Shown one piece after another: positions 57,617 to 64,000 of a stretch of 64,000 bases of DNA. A model generated the notes under the pieces. It ran no database searches. It was not told where the DNA came from and worked only from the letters and a program-made list of their open reading frames with translations. The stretch is from Rhodeus uyekii (Eukaryota > Chordata > Actinopteri > Cypriniformes > Acheilognathidae): contig JAWRVZ010000103.1 in the NCBI GenBank assembly GCA_037043235.1, positions 1,837,001 to 1,901,000 of the forward strand, given 5' to 3'. The number at the start of each line of letters is the position of its first letter. Within the stretch, counting starts at the first letter, position 1. Both the position numbers and the translations under genes were made by a program.

Positions 57617-58813
57617 ATGGATCAATTCCATCCCCGGTCCGGACAGCAGAAGCAGGCCGCCACGTCCTGGCTCCCGAGCGGCGCGTCCACGCCATGGATC
57701 CCGGGCGCCACGTCCACGCCATGGATCCCGGGCGCCGCGTCCACGCCATGGATCCCGGGCGCCGCGTCCACGCCATGGATCCCGGGCGCCGCGGCCACGT
57801 CATCCAGACAGCGGAAGTCGGCTGATGAGTCCACCCCAGAGTCTGAAAGGGAAACTAACCTGAATCAATGGCCAACGGATTCGACTCCCACCCATATCCC
57901 CACCCCCATCTCTTCACTCTCCTCGCCGGTTCCATCCGGGAATATGGATATTCCGGTCCCGTCCGGAAATCTTCAGTCTATGGTCCTGCCTGACTCCCTG
58001 ATCCCGTCTTCCCCGCTGGTCATGGCCAGCCCCCTGGATCCGTCGACTCCAATGGTGTCATTGAAACCTTCAGCTCTGTCCTCACAACCGACTCTATGCA
58101 GTTCGTCAGCTCCGCCTCAGGCTTCAATTACACCAGCTCAGCGTGAGACCGAGTTTCCGGCTGCACATAGGACCTCCAGTCCCAGGTCCCCATCTCGACC
58201 CATCAGCCCATCGACCTCGCTTCGGCTCTGCATGTCCTCGCCGCCTCCGTGGTCCGTCTGCCCTGTGACTCCGCTGGACTCGTTCGTCTCTCCAGGTCGG
58301 CCTCCGACGATCGTAACTCAGCCTCCGCCACGGACTTCCGGGATTTCGGCGATGCCGAAACCCTCCACCCCTACGGCGTCATCGGGCTCCTCCCTTTCTC
58401 CGACCTCCCTGTCATCCTCACTCACCACAGCATCGTCCAGGTCATCCGAATCCCCGTCACCATCTCAGCCCCGCGACCCAGCAGCTCTGCCTCGGGCTTC
58501 AAGGCCATCGAAGGTCCCCGGGTCCATCGGCCGCTCTGCTTCGCCGGTCCATCCACACAACTTGGTTCCGCCCCCGTCGATCGGCTCCCGTGTTCCGCCC
58601 AAAGCTCCACCCTGGCTCCTCCCACCGGCGGCACCACCATGGGGTTTTTCAGTGACTCCTGATTGTCCTTACCAACTTCCAGCGCTACGCCCACCTCCGA
58701 AGCCTCCTCCCTCTTCAGTTGGACATTTAATCGGTGCGAGGACGCACCTTGCCGAGGGGGGGTGTAATGTTACACTTATTCCATGCAATGTGATCTTGTC
58801 TTGTCTGGGTTAG
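57617..58813 (+). CDS. 398-residue Ser/Pro-rich ORF of the LTR element
   Basis: Single ORF starting MDQFHPRSGQQKQAATSW and ending inside the 3' LTR (CNVILSCLG). Residues 24-59 are four copies of STPWIPGA(A/T). The rest is Ser/Pro-rich (SSLSSPVPSG, RPISPSTSLR, PPPSIGSRVPPKAPPWLLP). No CCHC knuckle, capsid motif, DTG protease or YxDD motif is present. The MDQ start after the primer site resembles the position of gag in fish gypsy elements, so it may be a gag-start fused to unrelated or scrambled polymerase-region DNA. Coding status is unproven; the GC content is far above the flanks. A stop codon shared with the LTR suggests it is not a captured full gene. Confidence 0.55.
   Translation: MDQFHPRSGQQKQAATSWLPSGASTPWIPGATSTPWIPGAASTPWIPGAASTPWIPGAAATSSRQRKSADESTPESERETNLNQWPTDSTPTHIPTPISSLSSPVPSGNMDIPVPSGNLQSMVLPDSLIPSSPLVMASPLDPSTPMVSLKPSALSSQPTLCSSSAPPQASITPAQRETEFPAAHRTSSPRSPSRPISPSTSLRLCMSSPPPWSVCPVTPLDSFVSPGRPPTIVTQPPPRTSGISAMPKPSTPTASSGSSLSPTSLSSSLTTASSRSSESPSPSQPRDPAALPRASRPSKVPGSIGRSASPVHPHNLVPPPSIGSRVPPKAPPWLLPPAAPPWGFSVTPDCPYQLPALRPPPKPPPSSVGHLIGARTHLAEGGCNVTLIPCNVILSCLG
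57686..57793 (+). repeat. 27-bp tandem repeat, four copies, in the LTR-element ORF
   Basis: Unit 'tccacgccatggatcccggg' plus 'cgccgcg', in frame, encoding STPWIPGAA. Copies are almost identical. Confidence 0.95.
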
Positions 58814-59019
58814 TCATTTGTTGTCATGGTGTCTAATGGGTTTAATTATGTTCAGGTGTTCCTAGTTAGTTTCCTCATTTCCTGTGTGTATATAGTCTAC
58901 CTGTTTTGTTCATTCCTTGTCGGTTATTGTTTAATGTTACACGTTCCTGAGTTCTGCTATTAAAAGGTCTTTTCTGTTCATCGTCTGCTTCTGTCAGTTC
59001 CTTCCGAGTCAGCGTGACA
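58768..59019 (+). repeat. 3' LTR
   Basis: Same 252 bases as 57319-57570. It is preceded by the purine tract at 58754-58762 and five extra bases TGTAA. Confidence 0.88.
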
Positions 59020-59024
59020 ACAGT

Positions 59025-60721
59025 GAGGCTGTTTGGATACAACATCCACAACACAATCACATAATCATTTTACCCAGTGCTGTCAATCCACAAGAACACC
59101 ACACTTGACAAGAATACATATTGGCAGTGTGTGTTGCAACAGCGCTTGCTTTGTGCAAAACCATTGCATTAAAAAAGTGGGCCATTTTCTTGGAAGTGGT
59201 CTCTCTGATTCCCTGCGCTACTAGGAACAAGATCTATACTTTTCTTTTCTGAATGTTCTTTTGCTCTTGACTTGCATAAGCAGTATAACTGACCACAGCT
59301 CCCCTCCTGCAATGAATTATAGGATAATCATATGAAAAATCTATTGTAAAAACATTGTACAGATTGTGCAATAACACTATTTTGTGGCTTCGTGCTAAAA
59401 TATTTGGCCTTCTGTATACATTTGGAATATCAAATAGCCTGTTAGTTTTAAGTTCATTCCCAAACACATCTGTGAATTCTCATGTCATAAATTCTGATGT
59501 TCTTCAGATTGTAATAGCGTGCAAATCAGACACACAGTTTCACAGCCCTGTCAAAACACGGGTTTCTCTGTTTTCACAACAAAGTCACTCGCATCACCAG
59601 ACACTGTCACATGCATGTCAGACAGTTTGCTAAACTTAGACCTCAATCCATAAAAGTTAATTAAAACGGTACCAACTAAATATGGCAGTCTTTAGCAGAT
59701 GTGATGGAGAATTAATACTTCAATAGTCAAACCTCATATAAGGGAATGTCTATTTAGCTCAAAGGGAATTATGAATAAATTTATAGGGAATTTGGAAAAA
59801 AATCACTTATTTTACGGCCGAACAAATGACTCGTCCAGTGTTCACATGATCGGGCCGTAATTAGCAGCTCTTCAGCAGATATTAATATCTATTTGTTCAA
59901 GATCAGCAGTTTAAGACATTCAATTTGTAAGCACATAACACAAGAACACTTTAAACACTAACACAAAACTAATACCTAACACAAACACACTCAAAAATGA
60001 GTTTTAAGAGTGAAATGATGAATGATGCACTAGTTCAGGGCTACTTAAGTTTGTGTTCCTTGCGTTCCTTTGAGGATTCCCGGCATTTTTTGCTCAAAAA
60101 AGGAACTTCCCGGGTTTGTTTATTGGCCAGAGATCTTCTTGTGTCTGGATTGATGTCTTGGCCAGCCAATCACATTGGTGTGTTGGCGGATGAATGGAAA
60201 GTCTTGTGGATGAAGTTCAAAGTTGAGTGGTTGGGACCATAATCTTCCAAATGTTTACAGACTGGATGGCGCCCCCTTTATCTATAGTCCTAGATTGCTG
60301 ATTCGGACTCTATGTCCTATTTTATGAGTTCTATTTGAATGAATCAACTCTGTCTGATCTGCTCTCAGTTCTTACACTTATTAAATTTGACCTATCCTTG
60401 TATCCACATGATTGCAAGAGTGTTTTCACTGTAACAGGTAAGTAACATTGACTACTTTGGTTACTTTGACAACTAAATTAACCTTTTCAATACACTATTG
60501 CCAGTAGATTTGTAAATGTTTGCAGTGCACAAAAATAATTCCAGATGAAAACAATGTCTCTGAGCAACACGCAGTAGAGGTGTTCCTAAATGTATCCATG
60601 TTTGTGAATGAATCGGCTGAGTGGATGATTCAATGGTTCATACATAAAAACATCATTCAAAATTCGTTCAATTTTGTTGTTGTTGAATGGATGGATTCAT
60701 ACAGTTATGTGTTTTGCTGCT
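59025..60721. other. gene-free tract
   Basis: A+T-rich, no recognisable gene. Several short words repeat ('acacaaaactaatacctaac') but there is no clear element. Confidence 0.35.
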
Positions 60722-60886
60722 ATATAGCTTTCCAGTAGCTCAACCATTGGTGTTTACTACACCAAGGTCATGGGTTCGATTCCTAGGGAAAGCGAGAACT
60801 ATTAGGATGTCAATGTGTGTCTTGAATGCAATGCAAGTCGCTTGGGATAAAAGCATCTGCCAAATGCATGAATGTGAATATACACT
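60722..60886 (+). mobile_element. HAmo-like tRNA-derived SINE
   Basis: 'agctttccagtagctcaacc' head, B box GGTTCGATTCCTAGG, 'gaaagcgagaactattagga', tail 'gcttgggataaaagcatctg'. Confidence 0.78.
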
Positions 60887-62381
60887 ACAGTATTTATATG
60901 AATTTGGACTTTAATTGTTACAGTGTTTGCATTCATCTATCTCCACTTTTGAGCACAACATCCAAATTTCAAAATTCAGTTAACATCCAGTGGATGTAGA
61001 ATCAAGTCCCTGCCCTACACTTTTTCTTTTTATGATAATCTTTTACACTCTGACACAATACGGAAGAAAATATCTGCTTCCACTTAGGTTGCATTAAGAC
61101 TTTAATATAGTCTGACATCGGCATCAGAAATCATTTGACCAAACAGATTTGTTTGCTGATTCATGGAGTAACCCTTTTTTACAGATAACATAGAATACAT
61201 AAATTATGTTTTATATGCGGTCAGTACGACTACATTGAACGTTTCAAAATGTAAATATAAACATCACATATGAACAACTATACTTCAATGAGCATTATTT
61301 CTCAGATACGTCTTGAAAGAAAATAAACATACCAGAGCACTTATGTAGGACTTTAAAGATTACCTGGTCCTCGTATTCACTTTTCCTGCAAGAACTGACC
61401 TAATAATTAAGCATTTTAAAGGATTTTCTATGGTGGAATTCAAGTAATATTCTATGTAAAGGGAGAAACTCTCCGGAGACACTTTTAGACATTGTGGAGA
61501 GAGAGAGAGAGAGAGAGAGATTTGCCTTATTAGCCTCAATCACACAAAGAATTGTCAAATGTCCTTGAGTAGCAACTTCACAGGCTGCCTGATGTGACAG
61601 AGAATTACAGCAAGACCAAAAGGATGAGAAACAAAGAGAGAGCAACAAAGACAGACAAAGTTGATGGAGAAAGAACACAGTTCTTTCCTTTACTCTCCCA
61701 TACTGAGGAGAGGCCAGGCTCCCTAATGGATCGCTGTCAGCATCAGACACTTCAACATCTTCAGTCAAGCACAGTGAAAGACAACTCCCTTGACTCAATA
61801 AAGAGCCTTTCCGTGTCACTCGCCTGCTTCTTCCCAAGCCACATTCTGTTAGGTCAGTTTCGGACAGTGCATAACTTGCCTAATGCTGCCAGCTGTACAA
61901 AAATTGATCTGTATTGGTCCGATTTAGCATGTGTGGGACCTTTTATCCATTCACAGGATTACATTGTGAAAACATCTGGATGGATTCCAAAAGCAAGCCA
62001 TTCCCCAAATCTTTCTAAATGAATACTCCCAAAATCAGCAAGACATACTTTTTTATTTTCTAACCACTGACAATGTGAACCCAGTATAGAGTGTGCTGAA
62101 TTGATTGGGCCATTTTAACAGCAGTGGCACAGAGCCTAAACTGCTAGCAGAGCAGACAAGAGGCCAGTCAAGGCTTTTGAAGAACGGATCAAAGCGATGA
62201 GTCTTTGATGATCCTGCATGGCTGGGCCGAGGAGGAGCTTCTGTAAAGATCTGGACCAAGTCAAATAAAAAATTGCTTATCTTAACCTTCGCTCTTCACC
62301 TCTTTATCACATCAACAGGTGCTTTCGCTTCCGCCTTCAAAATAGCAATGCACAAACCACCTCGCTGAAAAGTAATAGCAG
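60887..62381. other. gene-free tract with short (GA)n
   Basis: Contains a GA run at 61498-61520. The 61594-62022 ORF has no recognised homology. Nothing else is supported. Confidence 0.35.
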
Positions 62382-62766
62382 TGTCACGGACTCGGTCACA
62401 CCCCTCGCACTAGACTCCTACGCTCCACCTACTCGTTCCCAATCCCCTGAATTCTAATCATTCGCACCTGTTCATCATCAGCATCTCCCTATAAATCCAG
62501 CCAGTAACCAGTGCTCGGCGTCTGGTCTTAGCACTTGCTACCCAGCGCATGCCTCACAGACTCACGCTCGCTGTATAATCTCCCTAGTGATCGCATTCCG
62601 AGAATCCTGTGTCAAGTATCCCGTGCTCCAGCGTTCTCCTCGCATCTCAGCCTCCGTGAACCTTCCTCAGCTCTATTCCAGCCTTTGCCACAATTGCTAT
62701 ACCCGGTGTGCTTCTTCAATAAAACTTAAAGTTACTCACGTCTGTTGTCTGTAGTCGATCATGACA
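62382..62766 (+). mobile_element. solo LTR, 385 bp
   Basis: TGTCACGGAC...GATCATGACA is flanked by AGCAG duplications (62377-62381 and 62767-62771). TATAAAT near 62490 and AATAAA near 62718 give plus orientation. Confidence 0.88.
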
Positions 62767-62831
62767 AGCAGTGCATAATTTGAGGAAGGTCACATAATCC
62801 GTTCTTGGATTCTATGAAAGCATTTGCATTA

Positions 62832-63472
62832 CAGTAATCCTTCGTTTATCGCGGTTAATGTGGACCGGAACATTTCCGTATATGTGTGTGTAGGTACCAG
62901 AATGTTTAAAATATATATATTTATACTTTATATATATTTTATTTTAATATATTTAATTTTAAAACCTTAATATTATACATGTACTCCCTCTCTCTCTCAT
63001 ACGTTACGTATTATGGTGTTCTACACTCATCAATGACAGTAGTATCTTGAGACTCCAGTAATGACGACCATGACCTGTGCGGTTCGATGAATGTGATGAT
63101 GATGATGGTGTTACTGCACTGGAATAATGAGGCCTTTAACCAGTTCGGGAAGCGCCTCATCGTCAGATATCGGTGCTGGATCGTCAACATTTGCTTCTGA
63201 GAGAGAGGAAGAGGCTCCCACTCCACTCGTGCTCTCATTGGTCGATCTCGCGCCGGGAACCAATCACGTGCTTGTCTGAGTGCCATGTGCGTGTACAAAG
63301 CCTCTGAGAGTGTTTCTCTCTTTGTCTGGCATCCTGGGAAACCGTTTCTCTCGCATCACGATGAAGCAACGCTGCTTTCCGCAATACGGCTGCCGATGTG
63401 GCGGTATTTTTGAAAAAAACGCGATACACTGAGGTCGCGAATCTTGAACCGCGAAGTGGCGAGGGATTACTG
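62832..63472. mobile_element. Tigger-like element, long 'CCCTCGTTTATCGCGG' form
   Basis: TA-flanked ends CAGTAATCCTTCGTTTATCG and GGCGAGGGATTACTG. The interior parallels 38818-39524, including 'tatgtgtgtgtaggtaccag' and the GC-rich CCAATCACGTG block. Confidence 0.87.
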
Positions 63473-63474
63473 TA

Positions 63475-64000
63475 ATAACTATGGAGATATGGAATCTTTT
63501 TGGAAATTTTTCGAAATAAGAAATTCACCAAATAATGCTGAAAATTAAAATATATTAAAATAGAAAACACTTATTTTGAATTGATATAGCATTTCACAAT
63601 AATGTTTTTACTATATTTTTCTTACCAACCCCAAACTATAGAAGTAAAAATAAAGTCGTAATTCAGGTCATATTCATCTTTTTACTCTGAGTTTGAAACA
63701 GTCCAAAGTGCTGTGATTAAATTTGCGTGTGGCAAACGTCTCCCAGAAGTCACCTCATCAGCGAGAGAGTGGTCACAGCACATTAACAGGATGTGTGGCG
63801 TGATCTTGTTGGCCATGGTCGGTGCTCTGCAGGGTACTTGTGTTTAACATTCCACTTGTGTTTTGCCCGTGACCCTACTGAGGGCACTCATCTCCACTCC
63901 TGCAAAGAGGAAGGTTAAAGCTCACCTATTCCCTCACTGCTGCCGACCTACTTTTCCTTCACTACTGTTTGCCCCTTCTATCTGTTTGTGCAGCCAAGCA
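63475..64000. other. right-edge tract
   Basis: The first 150 bp resemble the 'aaatatattaaaatagaaaa' part of the dispersed repeat at 6700. The remainder shows no recognisable feature. Confidence 0.35.

Larger units (their letters stand above)
57319..59019 (+). mobile_element. young non-autonomous LTR retroelement
   Basis: Two 252-bp LTRs (57319-57570 and 58768-59019), identical by eye, start TGTTACACTT and end GCGTGACA. Flanking duplications are ACAGT (57314-57318 and 59020-59024). Each LTR has TATATAG, a predicted start 20-26 bp later, and ATTAAA. Next to the 5' LTR the bases GAATAACCGACCAAGG are complementary to the LTR's own CCTTGTCGGTTATT. A purine tract GAGGGGGGG precedes the 3' LTR. There is no gag, protease, RT, RNase H or integrase coding. 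It must rely on a Tf1/Sushi-like partner for movement. Confidence 0.9.

Noticed and set aside
58249..58662. Second ORF inside the LTR element
   Set aside because: Overlaps the 398-codon ORF in another frame with no recognisable domain; likely a product of high GC.

Overview
The window is vertebrate nuclear DNA, most likely from a teleost and probably a cyprinid. Genes are split into short exons with GT-AG introns, A+T-rich non-coding DNA is packed with DNA transposons, and several repeats are kinds I associate with carp and zebrafish genomes (HAmo-like tRNA SINEs, Tc1 elements, Tigger/pogo-like TA-target elements, L2-like LINEs, gypsy-type LTRs). No prokaryotic features are present.

Five protein-coding genes were rebuilt exon by exon with consistent reading phase. 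(1) 1-7508, minus: an animal lipoxygenase, PLAT domain plus the first part of the catalytic domain, running off the left edge. (2) 10812-13255, minus: tpst1, Golgi tyrosylprotein sulfotransferase, two coding exons. (3) 16666-19863, minus: crcp, RNA polymerase III subunit RPC9, six exons. (4) 20567-36728, plus: asl, argininosuccinate lyase, 16 exons, 465 residues. (5) 37282-44644, minus: a membrane (CA4-type) carbonic anhydrase, eight exons, 309 residues. tpst1-crcp-asl are also neighbours on human chromosome 7q11, so this is a conserved block. crcp and asl are divergent and share a 0.7 kb promoter region. asl and the carbonic anhydrase converge with only 0.55 kb between stop codons. Two intact tRNA genes (Glu-CTC, Trp-CCA) lie between the lipoxygenase and tpst1.

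From 44.7 kb to the end there is no recognisable host gene. This desert holds microsatellites, DNA-transposon remnants, solo LTRs with perfect 5-bp target duplications, tracts that look like conserved non-coding sequence, and one complete young LTR element.

The most unusual object is that LTR element at 57319-59019. Its two 252-bp LTRs look identical, it is flanked by ACAGT duplications, and instead of gag-pol it carries one 398-codon Ser/Pro-rich ORF with a 9-residue tandem repeat. The sequence just after its 5' LTR is complementary to the predicted 5' end of its own RNA, which points to Tf1/Sushi-like self-priming. Other notable structures are a five-layer nest of mobile elements in asl intron 13, several Tigger-like families that share a TA-target layout, and a 1.6-kb tetranucleotide array with a 90-bp higher-order repeat in the lipoxygenase gene.
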